Origin: Monilinia fructicola
Lineage: Eukaryota > Ascomycota > Leotiomycetes > Helotiales > Sclerotiniaceae
Length of the DNA stretch: 64,000 nucleotides
Reading direction: 5' to 3'
NCBI GenBank assembly: GCA_008692225.1
Contig: VICG01000003.1
Coordinates: 1,915,501 to 1,979,500, forward strand
This document shows, piece after piece, positions 49,605-63,231 of this stretch. The stretch's first letter is position 1. Every line of letters begins with the position of its first letter. The translations under genes and the position numbers were made by a program. Under the pieces are notes generated by a model. It was not told the DNA's origin. It did no database searches and saw only the letters and a program-made list of their open reading frames with translations.

Positions 49605-51457
49605 ATGACGGAACAAGAATTAAACACCCATCATGCAGATGGACCAAATGGCAGAAGTAGTGCTAGACGCCCAAGTATTTTGCATCCAGATCTCCAAATT
49701 CGTTCGAAAGATGAGTTGCCAGATCCACATGAGCTAGGTCTGGAAGAGGAGTTAGATGGCTGGCACGGATATATTGAGTGGGAGAAGTATCCTGAGCGAA
49801 AGCAAAAGGCGAAGGAATTTTTGAAGAAATTCAAGTTCCCTTCCGTATGGCTCCAAGTGAATTCCTCGAAGGGCATAAATACTGATCACCCAGCAAATTA
49901 GGCACCAGAGTTTCAGTTAGTACCTTTGCCAAAGACAAACCCTGTGCTAGAAGGTGTGAGATGGAAACAATATCATTATGCCTTGGGAAGGAAGACGAAG
50001 GACATGCCTGCGGAGAGTTGGCTATTCGTCGAGAAGGAAAAGTCTCCGGATATGATTCATGTCTTACAATTTCCTTATAATGGAGAGCCTCCTCGGGTAT
50101 GTTCCCTCACTTCTCTCAGTCCGGAGATAGTAGGATTAATAAGGAGATAGAATCGACTTGTTGAATCAGCAATAACTTCTAATGAAGATCACTTCGTCCG
50201 AAATCATGGTGGAATTCCTGAAATCGACGAAGATGCTTACTTCTTCGAGGTTGATGGCTTGGTCAATAACCCAAAACGCATTACTTTGAAAGATTTGAAG
50301 AATGAAACAATCTTCCCAAGACAGAGTAACGTGGTCACGATCCAATGCTCGGGGACTAGAAGAATCGAACAAATTAACCAGTATCCTGGTGATGGAGATG
50401 AGCTCATCAATGCACCTGTATGTAACACATCCCGCTCCAGCATGATTGTATGTTAATCAAAACATAGTGGGGTGAAGGAGCCATCGGAACCGCACGATGG
50501 ACTGGAGTTTCTCTCAAGAAAGTAATCAAGTACTGTGGTGGTCTGAAAGATCCATCTGGGGCCAACCATGTCGAGTTTCTCGGTGCAGATACCTACTTCA
50601 AAAAGGGTGAGGTATTCAACTACGCTGTATCTGTTCCTTGGCGTAAAGTGAAGGTTAATGAAGTTCTGCTCGCTTGGGAAATGAATGGTAAGCCTCTCCC
50701 AAAGATCCACGGCTTCCCTTTGCGTGCCGTGGTATTCGGGTATATTGGTGCTCGCTCCTGTAAATGGCTTACCAGGATTAATGTTCTACCTCACGAATCC
50801 CCTGCTCCGGTGCAGAAGAAAGAATATCTGTATTACAATTCTCAAGTTGGGAAACATAATGCAACTTATAGTTCCGGTTTTAGTATCCAAGATATGCGGT
50901 AAGCTCGGCAATCATGAGTCCCATAGATATGGATCAGATAGTGCATGAAGGGAAGATAAAGCTGAGAGGATGGGCATACAGTGGCGGTGGACACTGGCCG
51001 GTGCGGGTGGAGGTTAGTGGAGATGGAGGAAATATTTGGTATGAGGTTCCATATGAGAACTTAAGTGAGAAGTATTACTATGCTTGGAGGCTGTGGGAGA
51101 TTGATCTACCGGTCGATGCGGAAGGATGGTTAGAGTTGGTTGTGAGATGTTGGGACAATTCTATGAACACGCAACCTACATTCGTGAGATCTACTTGGTA
51201 TGCTATAATTGCTTCTTATCTGAGTTGAGCTAATTTCTGCTAGGAATTGGGACCTTCACGTTACTTCATCTTGTCACCGGATCAAAGTCTTTAGCATCAA
51301 CAAGTCGCGACCAAAGACGGCAGCGAGATTGCAATTATATGAGAAGCTAGGCGTACCGCTCTTGCCAATCACTCAACCAGCACCATTCGAGTTAGAAGAT
51401 GATGAGATCTATGATCAAGAGATGGAAGCTAGAGGTGGTCGGGATCCCTTGGAGTGA
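49605..51457 (+). pseudogene. Sulfite oxidase-like molybdopterin enzyme with one-base deletion
   Basis: A nearly complete gene of the molybdenum-cofactor sulfite oxidase family. Exons: 49605-49844, 49902-50096, 50151-50417, 50468-51197 and 51244-51457. Visible are FVRNHGGIPEIDEDAYFFEV, the Moco-ligating cysteine in VVTIQCSGTRRIEQ, GAIGTARWTGVSLKKVIKY, NEVLLAWEMNGKPLP, GFPLRAVVFGYIGARSCKWL, then the dimerisation domain with KLRGWAYSGGGHWPVRVEVS and GNIWYEV. After SIQDM the frame is off by one at about 50897, where ATGCGGTAAGC would need one more C for the family's DMPVSSAIMSP. The uncorrected reading stops two codons later, losing the dimerisation domain. All splice sites and other codons are intact. 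So this is a very recent inactivation or a base-call error. No cytochrome b5 or FAD domain is attached. Confidence 0.8.
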
Positions 51458-52107
51458 AAATGAAGGAATTCAGCACAGAGTAAAGTTAATTGATTTCTTC
51501 ATTGGCGCCGGGGGGTCGAGGCCCCGTTTCTATATCGTACACCTGCAGTTGCTTAACCACTATCTTTAGTTAGCGTAATACGCGAATAAGTATACGATGA
51601 GATTGCTTCTATTAAACCACATTATTTAGCCCTTTCTAGACGCTATTCTAATCCTACTAAGAGCTTCCAAGGTTTCAAGATAATATCTAAAAAGGTCTTC
51701 TTAAAATTAATATATACCTAAAGTATGTATTGTATTTCAAGTTTATCATATATCATTTCAAATAATTAACAGGTTCAGATCTAGTTTATACAAAACTCCA
51801 ATCATACAATCGAGTAAGTGAAGTATACTTACCTACTTTGGGCATATTAAAAAGAAAATATTATTGAATTGATGTTTGTTCACGAGTACTTGAGTAGAAA
51901 GGGGAATAATTAGGTTTATTTACCCCACTAGCTAAACGACGTCATATCATGCTAGCTACCCCACACTTTATATCTTGTTTGAGCTCAAGCTCCATCATCA
52001 TGTTTCTCCTCCGTCACATATTTCGCCTTTAAACAACACTAAAACGACACTATCCAAGGACCGTTCCGTTTGACTATTTAGTCTATCAAATTTCACCTCA
52101 TCCTAAG
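51458..52107. other. Intergenic, AT-rich middle with possible RIP-like relic
   Basis: A short GC-rich near-palindrome (CCGGGGGGTCGAGGCCCCG) at about 51508-51526 precedes about 200 nt of AT-rich DNA (51560-51780) resembling degenerate repeat DNA. No second copy was seen in the window, so the origin is unknown. Confidence 0.4.
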
Positions 52108-52680
52108 ATGTTTCAATCACTCAAATCCAGCATGACGGAAAAACTCGAATCACAACCCAAAGACGCCGAGGGCCGTCCTAGCACCCAAGAAAAAGTCCTG
52201 GCCCAAATTAACGAGAAAATACAAGCTGCTCAAGAAGCCACCGAAAATGCATCTCTAGCTCGTGAAAAAGCTTCTTCACTCCCAGAATCTGATGAGGCTA
52301 AAGAACAAAAAGAGAAACTTCTTGAAGAAGCGAAGAAATTGGAGAAGAGGGCAAATTCGGAATTGAAGATTGCGCAGAGATTGCAGAGTGGCGTGTGGCA
52401 AGGAGGAGCTGGAGGAGCGGGAATAGGAGCGGGGGTGGGCATGGGGCTGGGGACTGTGGTTGGTACGGTTGTTGGTGGCGTGGCAAGTGTGCCGACGACG
52501 GGTTTGGGGTTGTTGGCTGGTGTTGGGGCAGGGGCGGCTCATGGGCCGTGGTTCAAGTTACCAAAAATTGGAGGGGAGGGAGGGGAGGCTGGTGAGGGAG
52601 ATGAGAAGGTCGTGGAGGGGGAGGTGAAGAAGGAGGAGGGCGAAGTTAAGAAGGAGGAGGGGAAGATTGAGAATGAATAG
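52108..52680 (+). CDS. Small protein: coiled coil, Gly-zipper segment, Glu/Lys tail
   Basis: One uninterrupted 190-codon frame from a true ATG. Residues about 25-95 are rich in Ala, Glu and Lys (INEKIQAAQEATENASLARE; KEQKEKLLEEAKKLEKRA) and should form a coiled coil. Residues about 97-150 are a Gly/Val/Ala stretch (GAGIGAGVGMGLGTVVGTVV) of Gly-zipper type, able to insert in or pack on membranes. The tail is a repeated Gly/Glu/Lys region (VKKEEGEVKKEEG). Similar architecture occurs in fungal proteins of unknown function; I cannot name a family. It stands alone between a broken sulfite oxidase and a repeat-rich gene desert. Confidence 0.75.
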   Translation: MFQSLKSSMTEKLESQPKDAEGRPSTQEKVLAQINEKIQAAQEATENASLAREKASSLPESDEAKEQKEKLLEEAKKLEKRANSELKIAQRLQSGVWQGGAGGAGIGAGVGMGLGTVVGTVVGGVASVPTTGLGLLAGVGAGAAHGPWFKLPKIGGEGGEAGEGDEKVVEGEVKKEEGEVKKEEGKIENE

Positions 52681-55600
52681 AAGCTGTGATTATGGGATTT
52701 GAATGGTCTGGATGGATTCTTTGACTTATGACTCTCGAGACGAGTTTACGAACGCTACGACCAATATTCTGCGAGTTTGAAAAGCACAGGCAATTTTTTC
52801 ATTGCATACTACTTAATCAAACATAACGGGATGGAATATTGAGAAGGAAAAGTTGAGAAAATCCATTGGACACGACGGCTAGGTTGGATGTATCAAATAA
52901 CTGTATTTGGAGTTGAAATTATGAACTAATACTATGAGTTAGATGTGCTGCTTGACAGAACCTTTCCTCTTATTATCTTTTTGATGTGTACTAATTTAAG
53001 TCTATTGGATAAGAAACTTGGCATAATCTGATATTTATATTCTATCATCAGACAGAACTATTACACGCAAACTTGAACCGAAGATTCAAGGTGTAAAGTA
53101 CTCTCATCCAACCATATCAGCCTCCAATATCATATAAGAAGCTTTAATCGCCGACTACACTAGGGCTTTAGTTGGCTCGAATCGACAAAGACCAGATATC
53201 GACACTCAATTCAACTTGATTTATAAATCAAATACAGAGCATAGAACATTCTCCCCCATCACACCCTATCTAATCCATAAAACTTTATACCATTCCAATC
53301 CCTCCACCCCCAAGAACAAAACATCAGCCCCAATCCTACACAACCTTGGAAATACCAAGCACAAACTTCATGCTACCTTTCACTATTTCTACCAGCCTCA
53401 ATGCACAACACACCATAGCATTCTCTCCTAGACCTTCTTGCGGCGACCGTGACTAAAGAGTGACTAACCTCATTGTCCCTGGAAATTCGACTACCAAGAC
53501 TATCTGGATAATATTTAGGAACATATCATAGCCCTTTCTCCACCCCTTCAGATATCTGAAAATAGCCAAAACGGTGTCACAAAGATGCAGTCAGTATCTT
53601 GCTCTGGAATCTACAGGATTAATAAGCTTTCACGAGGTCTCGACTCGCAAATATAGTAGTCGCATAATTGAATCAGGATGTCTATCACCCACTTCCATCT
53701 CAAGTTACAAAGGACACCTCAACTGAACCGATCTCGGTCAGGTCGAAAGTACGCCAGATGTCGTACGTAGACCGCCTATCGTGCAGCAACAACCGGACAC
53801 ATGCAGGTCAGGAGGGCGCGCGAAAACGTCAGAATGCTTGTCTCAGGATCCCGACCCAGACCAGAGAAGCATGGTTAGCATTCCATTCTCCTCACCCGTG
53901 CGTGTCCTTCATCATGGGTGATCGCTAGTATACCACGCAACTGTCGTCTGCACTGCGTGCTAAGCATCGCCCTGTCTACAAGATGCTGTACTGTAATCTC
54001 TCCATGCGATTGATCTGTATCTCACGAGAATCCTTTGTTCGGAGAGTCATCGACGTTGATTTCTTGCTTACGTTGCTGTTCCTGAATACATAAGCCTATT
54101 TCCTATATCCTATGTCCTATGTCCTACCGCCTATGTCCTACCCCTACCTCCTATCACCGGTGCTTCTCGCCGTCTTCGGACATTAACCTATGCGCCCCAT
54201 GAAATAAGCTCACACAATCCACCGCCTCACACACGCCTGCATGGATCCTCCATCCGCCTCCCACCATAGCCGATGCTCGACCCTCGATCCTCGATTCTCC
54301 GTCCCCCGTCTCACATCAGCATCAGCATCAGCATCAGCATCAGCACCAGCACCAGCATCAACCCCAACCTCGACAAAACTTCCCTCGTCCCCGCAGCTTC
54401 TCAGTGCTCACTCGCCCCATACCCACCCTCCCTACGCCTCCACGCACGCACGCACACACGCACGCACGCAAGCTCTCCTCGCCTCGCCACTCAGCGCGCA
54501 GCATTCGCCCCCACTGACCGCTTCAGCACGCCCCGCGATCCGCGGAGCACAACGCACGCAGCGGATGAGTCACGAGCCGAACACACGTCGATATCGGGAC
54601 CGCAGTCTGACACCGCATCCAAGTATGCGAGAGCCACATGCTCGAGTGGCCTTGGCAACGCGTGTTTCCAAGATTTTTTTTTGAGGGGGGGAGGCGCCGT
54701 GGTTGGGAAAGTTCGCGTGTGGATTTGCCCGTGGATGTGTGAGGGGATTGGGGCTTGGGGGGCCTGGGACTGCACAGCGTCGCGGCGTGGCAGCTTTGAT
54801 GATGCATTTTTGAGGTGCGGGCTCTAGGCTCTGGTAGACTGGGGTGGTCTGGGGTTTGAGGGTTTAAGGTTATATTAGGCTCCTGGGTATGGTTGGGGAT
54901 GTGGTCGCGGAGTTGATTCTGAAGCGAGGGGATGATTGCGCCACGGCCTGATTTCGTCGGGAACTGGTGGTTCAGGGTTGTCCGCTGCAAGCCCTGCGCA
55001 TCTACCAGTAACGTGTTTGCTGATTGTTGGGTATGATTCATGGGAGGGATGTGATAATCATGGTGATGGTTGGGTAGACGGTAAAGCTGGAGGGGAAGAT
55101 GTGAAGGGGACAGGAGATGAAGAGAAGAAACGCACAGGAAAAGAGATACACGCAATGATTCATCTCACCGTGTCATGCCAAATGGACTTTCATGTTGTGA
55201 TGTAGACATCTATCATATCTACGGAAAATGGCAGCAGCAGTTGGGAAACAGAGGTGTATGTTCGAGCAGACAAACTATTGCATGACACTGGCCTTTGAAA
55301 ATCCACAGAGACAGAACAAACTTGATGGAGTAAAGATGGTCATTAGATATACTATGAGCAAATAACGCATCATCATTATTCCAAACCTCAAACCTCAAAC
55401 CTCACGACCACCACAATCCTTCTTCACTCCCTCCCCATCCATTCGCCTCTGATTATATCACATCACGTCACGTCACATCACATCACGTTACGTTGCAACA
55501 ATACCATGCATTACCTACATCTCGATACCGTAGCATAATTCGAAAGACGGTGATACTCAGCTCCTCAATTATCACATGTCTATCACGTCGACATGCAGAT

Positions 55601-56900
55601 GAAAAGGCCACGAGGTATGCGCGCACATCCAAGAATGTACCAAGGTACAGAAGCGACGCCAATGATGCATGTTGCCTACCATCCGGATACCCGGGACATT
55701 GATTTAGGAAGGACGATTTGTTTGAGAAAGACACCATACCCTGCCCACATGCGCGACCTTTCATGGAGACTCTGAGACTTTGAGATTGTGAGAGAGGAAC
55801 AGGATGGGATGGATGGGTTGAGTGGAGAAATTGTACTTGGATTCACGCAGGTGACGGGAGCCCCGAGTTCGGCATGCCATCGAGGAAGGGCGAGGATTTG
55901 CTTTTCCATTGCTTGTGGAGTGCAAGGCAAGGTTACTAGAGCCCACGCAGACATGCGCAGGGAGATGCACTCGGGTAAGTTTCTCGCCATGGAATGTGAG
56001 AGATGATGTATCCGATAGCGCGAGAAGAATATTGATATTGGTTGTTCCTGAACATCCATCCACATCATCCATCCACATTTGGTACCTGAAATTTGAAAGG
56101 AGGTACGTACCCGTCTGTTCGGCCATCACCGTCGGTATAGTTCTACACCTGACTCAAATGATGGTTTTGCCGATGAACTGTCTCGCCCTGCTAGGATTCT
56201 GGAACGGTGACGAAACCAGAGAGTATTTTTGGCATGTTGTCAGAAGCTTCAGCCAGCCAGCCAGCCAATCTATCTATTTTATTTTCTTCTTTGTTTGAAT
56301 TTGATTCAGATGAAGCCGGGGCAGCGGTGGAAGATACGTACTGTAGAATGTCGAATGCCTGTACATCGAAGTTCAGTAAGATTAATAAGATCATGAGGTG
56401 ATGAGGTGATGAGATGGATAGCTCTTATTCGATAGGATCCGATGCGGATCAATCAAATGCAGCAAGGAAGCTGAGGCGCTTCCAAAAACCTTCTAGAAGC
56501 TTTCTAGAAAAGTCTCATGATTTTGAAACCCATCCTTTAGAGTGAAATGTTAAATTTAGATGTCAATATCGCATCCCTTTGCATCATCGGTCCTGGTAAT
56601 TGTGGTGATGTTTGACAATCTGACGAAGAGTAGAAATTGAAACAGCAATATGTACCCGCATCTGAAACTATTGAAAGTAAGGGAGACCTGTGAGTTGGAA
56701 AGGGTGTGTATGCAATGTGTGCAGAGTTCTGTAAGTCTGTCATAGATCGATGCAGTTTGGTTCTTCGGCGGTGGCCCTGGTGGGTGATGCAGTGCTGTCT
56801 TGTCTTGTCTTGTATTGTGTCTCGTCTTGTGTCGTGTGGTGTGGTGTATCCCGATCATAAGGCATGAGTACAGTAAACTCAAATCTTTAAAAGGGAAAGT
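52681..56900. other. Gene-poor stretch, low-complexity DNA
   Basis: No supported gene. Long overlapping frames near 54241-55155 are translations of CATCAG, CACG and GGGGTT-type low-complexity DNA. Other frames at 55480-56400 have no family character. TCCTATG repeats occur near 54105-54155. Confidence 0.45.
54310..54362. repeat. CATCAG / CACCAG hexanucleotide microsatellite
   Basis: About eight units, mostly CATCAG with two CACCAG variants. Confidence 0.85.
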
Positions 56901-58423
56901 GGAAAGATTGTGTCAAAGGTTCCACTTCAGATGTCTGAGAGTTTCAATACAGTACAGTACAGTGCAGTACAGTAAATGCTTATGAACAATTGATTGATCA
57001 CTTGATCTCTCTAGTAAATACGATACGATACAATATGATATGATATGATATGTATCAAAAACACCCCCTTTCGAAGATTCGCAAGCATATCCCTATGCAA
57101 GATATGATGAGATACAGTACAGTACTGTACTACTGTACCACAATCCACGAGTGAGAAAAGGGGTCTTGTAAACTTGGCGATCGCCTACTGTACCTTTGGT
57201 GCGTAATCTCCGTCGATATGGTTACCAATCCTCAAGCAATATCACATGTTGATTGGTGGGTTGATGGCAATGCTCCTTTCAATCTTTCGGTTCTTCGCTT
57301 CTTCGCTTCTTCGCTTCTTGGGCATTTCGTATTTTGGATCCAGCCCCTCCCTAGTCTTTTTCTAGAAGCCCGATAGAACATTTTGGATTCTGGGATTGCA
57401 GTATTGGCAAGAAAAAGGAAATAATGCTGGGGAAACTACCGGGGTAACTATGGAACCAAATGCATACGCCCGGTTCTAGACATTGTTAATTTCCAAACAT
57501 TTGGGTACCGATCCTACGCTTTGTTGAGATTTCATTACGGAATTGTACCGAAAGTATACTAGCTAGCTGTATGTATGGGTGACGGAATGGTTTGCATCTG
57601 ACAACTGGGGCAAGTGAAGCGTAGATACCGTAGAAGACGAAGGGCTCCTCCGGTGGGAACAGACTTGCGCAGTTAGTAATTTACGATACAATCGAGTCAT
57701 ACTAAGTTTAGACGGACTATCAGTGGGTAGCGTACCAACCAATATCACTCAGCTAGATTGAGGGAAGCTTACCGTACTGAGGTCTGTCATCCTGACATAA
57801 CGCCGGTTGGTTTTTTCTGGACTTAATCACGGGCTGATCGATGGCCAAGGAAAATTCCTCGGTATCTTCGGCTTCCCATGCTTCATCCTCGGTAACACAA
57901 CAGATGGCTCATCCTTCTCCCCTCCACTCAGGTTACGTGATCCAATTGCATTTCTGACTGCGTGCGCGATATGCAACGCGTACAGAATCAAGTACAAGAG
58001 ATGCACGTTTCTTTATGCACAACATGCAATGCTGTTGGAGAGTCCAGTTATGCACGTGGCCTGGTGCAGAAAGTGATACGGTATTAGATTAGATTATTTG
58101 GGGGCCGATGGTGCAAGTATCCATATTGAAAATGGTAGTTAGCCTTCGTGCGCATACCGGTAGGTCGCTATGGAGTAACAGTACAGTACGGCACAGTACG
58201 ACAACCCTACAGTATCCAGTGTGGATACCAAGAATTTGATACCGGGTAGCTGTGATTATAGTAGAAAGATTGGTGAGAAAGTAATAATAATATATGGAGA
58301 GCTGATTTTGTAAATACTGTGTGTATATCAAAGAGCTAATAAGCCATGTGGATGGGAGAGTTGATTGGAAAAGCGGAGTAGGCTTTAGACTTCAAAAGCT
58401 CATATACAGTACAGTACAGGTCG

Positions 58424-58512
58424 TTAGTTAATTAGTCAATTAGTTAGTTAGTTAGTTAATTAGTTAATTAGTTGATTAGTTAATTAGTTGATTAGTTACT
58501 TAGTTAGTTACT
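58424..58512. repeat. TTAG / TTAATTAG repeat tract
   Basis: Alternating TTAG and TTAATTAG units with GATTAG variants over about 90 nt. Confidence 0.85.
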
Positions 58513-59112
58513 TACCTAGTCGTTAAGACTGTACTGTACTGTCCTGTATGTAAATTACAAAGTATATGCATTTCGTTTAATTTCGCCGATAAAAGCTGAG
58601 GATCATCCACAGTACAGTGTAGTACTGTCGTAATATTTCCACGGTTATTATTTATCGCCACCACACCTAGTGCCCAAAAGGGAATATAAGATTGGCCAAT
58701 ACAGACAGTGCTGTCCAGTGTCCACGGTATGACAGACACCCTTTGCGCTGCCGTTCCCATCTTCTACCGTACGGCACAGTACCAGGAGAAGAAAGACACA
58801 AGGCTGAGACATCACCTCGTGGGTTGTGAGATGGGATCAAAATTTGCAAATCTTCCCATTCCCGTTTCGTGCAGAGGACGGGATGAGAGTTGGTGGCTTT
58901 TGCCGTCGACCATCACCACATGGCTTTTTCCAACTAGCAACGCCGTTCACATGGCTGGGTGGTGTGGTTATTATTATTGTTGTTCTTGGAATTATCGAGA
59001 AACTATTCTACCATCATCAACAGCGCATGATAAATAGAGAAAGAAAGATATACTTTGCGATCGCGATTATCCTCAAAAATATTTTCTCTCCTCTCTTCTC
59101 TCCTCTTCACCA

Positions 59113-59134
59113 AACACACACACACACACACACA
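59113..59134. repeat. AC dinucleotide microsatellite
   Basis: About ten AC units. Confidence 0.85.
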
Positions 59135-61452
59135 AATTCTTACAAACAGGAATCTGACTGTATTTTCCACCTTGCACTCGCCACACCCGCCGATATAATA
59201 TATTTGTGCACGTCGTCCAGGATGTTATACGCATGTGGATTCCCATTTCCCGAAGCATCCAACCACGACCGGGCTCGACGGACCCTGCAAGCGGGCCCAG
59301 ACGAGCGCCTCCCCACCCACGCATCGCACTAAAAACCCAAAACATCGGGCGATCCTGGGAAAAACGTGGCGAGAAAACGTGGGAGCCCACTATTGATACC
59401 CGTCAGGGCGTTTTCTTTTGTTTTTGCTCTTCTCTTCTCTTGCTCTTCTTCCCTTCCCTCGCGTTGCTTGCCTCGGGTACCTGGTGCCCGCGATGCCACC
59501 AGACCGACAGAGCGTGGCATCGTCAAGTGTGCCTCCGATCGCGCCTCGCTACTGCACCATCCTGGAACCTAGGTACGGTACGTAGTTCCCCTTTCGAGTC
59601 TCACAATCTGATGAGTGGGCTCGACTGGACCGCACAGGAAACTGTGGAGCCTTCCCCTCTTTCCGTCCCCTTACTACTACAGTCCCGTACTGTCCTGCAC
59701 TGTAATCAAATGAGCCTACGAACACATACATGAAGCGATTTAGGCGCATCGAAAGGGTGTCTTGAGTCTTGACTCTGGAGGATCCCTGAGGGTGCGGAAT
59801 GCGAGAAGGCAAGAGGAGTCAGGAACGGCCCATGGCACTATCGAGTTTGTTTGCAGCGAGAGCGTCTGTGCAACGCATCCCGTCATGCGCGATGGGAATT
59901 GGCGTGCTCGACTCTCGCACATTACGGCGCTCCATCATACGAGATCGGAGGAAGGGCAAAAGGAGAGATTCTTTCGTACAGTGAGTGTAGGATGTGCAGA
60001 GGAGTGTTAGCCAGGGGAGCGCCCAGCGCCGTTGACATTCGGCGTATCTGCTTGCATGCTCTCTTTCTGTGGAATTGCTAACGGCGGAAAGGTCTCGCGA
60101 AGAAGCTAAAGAGAGCCCGGCAAGGCTAATGGGAACGCGAAAGTGTCTTCATTCTATCTTCTGCAGTACAGTGTCACTGTGTCAGTGAGTATCTCTCCCT
60201 CCCCTTATCAAACACTGCGGCCAAGCTTGTTTCAGCCCAGACTTCAATTGGGCAATGATAGGTACAGTATGTTTTGGTGCAATGCATACGGAGTATAGGA
60301 GCTACTAGTAGGACTGTAGGACCTGTCAAAAAAGTGTTGAGCTGATGGTCAAAAAATAAAAAAATCGCACTTGTGACTGGGCGAAGTTGATATCCATACT
60401 GTATTGGTATCCATCTCTAAACTTACCGCCGCGGGCGGCCTACATGTTCAGCCAAACAACAAACCGGAGCCCACCATTCCTGCATAATCATCGCACTTTT
60501 CCGCTTTCTCGATAGTTCAAAGATAGATTACTGTACAGTGTATACTTCACCGCTTCTCGAAACCGCTGGTCGTTGAAGGACAGGGGTTATCAGACAGGTC
60601 ACAGCCTTCTGTATTTTCCCCCACATGGATACCAAAGGTTTCCAAGGTTCCCAGCTCCCTGGGCGGTGACAAATAAAATAAAAAAGAAACGCGAAACATA
60701 TTCATGCCGTACCGTACAGCACAGTAGTGAGTCCTAAGTAGAGTATTGATCCCATTGCCCTCCCCGGCTTTCTAGAACCATGATGGAGATCGGGGGCCTG
60801 CATCCAATAGTCTCAAGCACCCAAACTCTCCTGTTCTTTTGTATGCCGAGTTGTCTCGTGATCATCAATCATGTCATGCTTCATTTACACAGGCCCTGAC
60901 ACTGTACCGTAAGACAAGCTGCGTGGTCGCATTGGACCGCATGAACCCGCGCCCACTGCTGACATTTCAAGCCATGCCGACCGTTGACAGAGATTGCATT
61001 ATTCCCGTCCTATTAGCACAAAGGCATTTGTAGTTGCGAACCTGAGATACAGCGTCTCTACGCATTCCCCCCCATCGGGAAGAGTTGACCTTGATGGCGG
61101 TCTGAGTAAGTTTCGTGCACGCGACCGCGGCCGACGACGCGGCCGTGCAGTTACAGAAATTGCCTTCCCTGTGATCCAAGCCGATATCTCACGGCCAGGC
61201 ACGTTGACGGATTGCATGCACAGTACTCCGTACGCTGAAGAAGCGTGGCTTTCGGGTCTTCGCATCATCGTGCTTGGTCCTGAGGAGCATTCCGTCCAGG
61301 CTCACCCACGCACACTACAGGTCGTTTACCGATGGCATTTCCCTCTTACCGTAACACCGTAACGAGTATGGACTCGATCTGGCTGGCCGGCAGGTCGCAC
61401 CAAGTAAATGAGGATTTAGTTTTAAAATGAAGATACTGCACAGTGCACACGT

Positions 61453-61482
<30 letters not shown>
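61453..61482. repeat. CA dinucleotide microsatellite
   Basis: About fifteen CA units preceded by GTG. Confidence 0.85.
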
Positions 61483-61486
<4 letters not shown>

Positions 61487-62326
61487 CACCGTCCACCCTG
61501 TCACACTCACATACAGTCCTGTACCCTTTATCTCGAAAGGTTATTGCCGATGCCAAATCTACCAAATGGCATTACAGTATTGCATGGTTTCAGAAGCAGT
61601 GCCGGAAGGCAAACGATTTGACAGTATGTCCTGTATGTAATACGATATTGGAAATTCACATCTGTTTAACATGTTGCACCTCTTTAACTTTTGCTTGGAA
61701 GCATCGGTTGCAGCAGGCAGCAGGCAGAACCCGGCCGGGCCAGGGGGGCAGGGAGGGGGAGAAACATAGGCATTTCATCATCATCGAACCATAAAGCCGT
61801 GACGATCCCTCCACGACCGAGACTAGGCGTCGGAACATTTCGCACACCGAAAGTTGGAACGCGCGACGGAAAGTCTATCTCTGCGATTGTACGGCCGTAG
61901 GACCTACGGTTGGCTGGCTGGGCACCTGTCAGTCTCGACTCTGGTGGTCGGGTTCCACATGGCAAATCCCACGAGAGGTCTCGGAGAGGGGGCCCAGCAG
62001 GAGAGGGCGAGAGAGAGGAGAGACATGTCAGTGTCACTACATCATTATGGAAACACGCGAAGACGCTAAGAAGGAAAAAAAGAAGCAGATTAAAATTGGA
62101 CGGATCAGCAGAGTTTGGGAGATGGTGGTGAAGCTGTGCTGTACTGTACTGTACAGTACTCCGTACAGTAACTTGAGTTGCCGTTGCCCAGTCGCAACCA
62201 TGTGTTTTTGGGACCCGTACCCGTACCGCAGGCGTTGGGTGTCTAAGACTCTAAAAGGGGAAGATTGACTTTGGGGATGGATGGGATTCCGTGGAAGTGT
62301 CTGGCTATTGCAAGCTGGGCGGCCCT

Positions 62327-62359
62327 GTACAGTACAGTACAGTACAGTACAGTACAGTG
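62327..62359. repeat. TACAG pentanucleotide microsatellite (longest copy)
   Basis: Six to seven perfect GTACA/TACAG units, the longest uninterrupted member of the dispersed family in this window. Confidence 0.9.
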
Positions 62360-63231
62360 CACTACAGCGTGATCCATGGATCCCTATTTATCGCATTAGT
62401 CAAAGGAGGCATCTGCCGGTTATCTCGAGATGGAGATTTAGGTAATATTTTGCGTTATCAGCTTTAGGCTGATGTGGTGGATGGAGCACCCTTATGTACA
62501 GTGCCTCTTTGGGTATAGCCGCGTTTGGGAGCGAAGAAATCGAGTCTTGCCTCTTGATCAATCCATTATCCAATCGATTCTCCAATCACCCGCTCGACCA
62601 ATCCGCGCACGCAGATTAGCCTCCCCATGAGGAAATCCCTGGTGCCGTCAGTACGCACGTCTCTGATTTGATGACAGGGCATCATGGTGGTTTGGCCACT
62701 CTCTGATTCTCACGGTATTACTCACTCACCTGCACTGCGGTAAGTAGTACGTGCATGCATACATACAGTACACTACGGTAGTGTACACTGTACACTGTAC
62801 AGTAAAGAATTGTCCAGGGTCAGCCCATCCATCCGTCCATCCATCCATTTAACCATTTAACCAACCATCCATCCATCCAGCCCATCCATTAAACATCACC
62901 CCGGATCCCTGCTTGCACGAGTAAAAAACGAGAAAACGAGATAGATTCACCCAGCCTTAACGCCATGCGGCCTAGCGTCCTCACACCCACGAGCTGTGGC
63001 ATCCATCCTTCAATGTATCCGTATTTAAGTTAGAGTACTGGATGTATGAATTGTGTGCGTGCTGTGTTTGTTTTGCCGCTGGCTTTCTTATTGGTGCGTG
63101 GGATGGGATGGGATGGGATTGGACGGTGGTGGTTGTGTTTTGAGTGCTGGGTGTAGTTGAGTGGGTGGGAGTAAGATTAAGATTAAGATTATGGATGTAT
63201 GTATTTACCTAGGTATTTATTTATTTAATGT

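Larger units (their letters stand above)
56901..63180. other. Gene desert with dispersed TACAG/CTGTA repeats
   Basis: No supported gene in about 6 kb. TACAG pentanucleotide runs or palindromic GTACTGTAC/GTACAGTAC words recur near 56950, 57115, 58405, 58530, 58610, 60165, 60705, 62135, 62325 and 62765. Several GC-richer islands (59.2-60.1, 61.0-62.0 kb) have frames on both strands but none with family character. Confidence 0.5.

Noticed and set aside
51508..51526. GC-rich near-palindrome as a possible tRNA or terminator
   Set aside because: Only one stem is present; no cloverleaf can be completed around it.
54241..55155. Overlapping frames of 147-210 codons
   Set aside because: Low-complexity CATCAG, CACG and G-rich DNA gives parallel open frames on both strands; no family character.
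61427..61640. Frame with His-Thr repeats
   Set aside because: Translation of the CA microsatellite.
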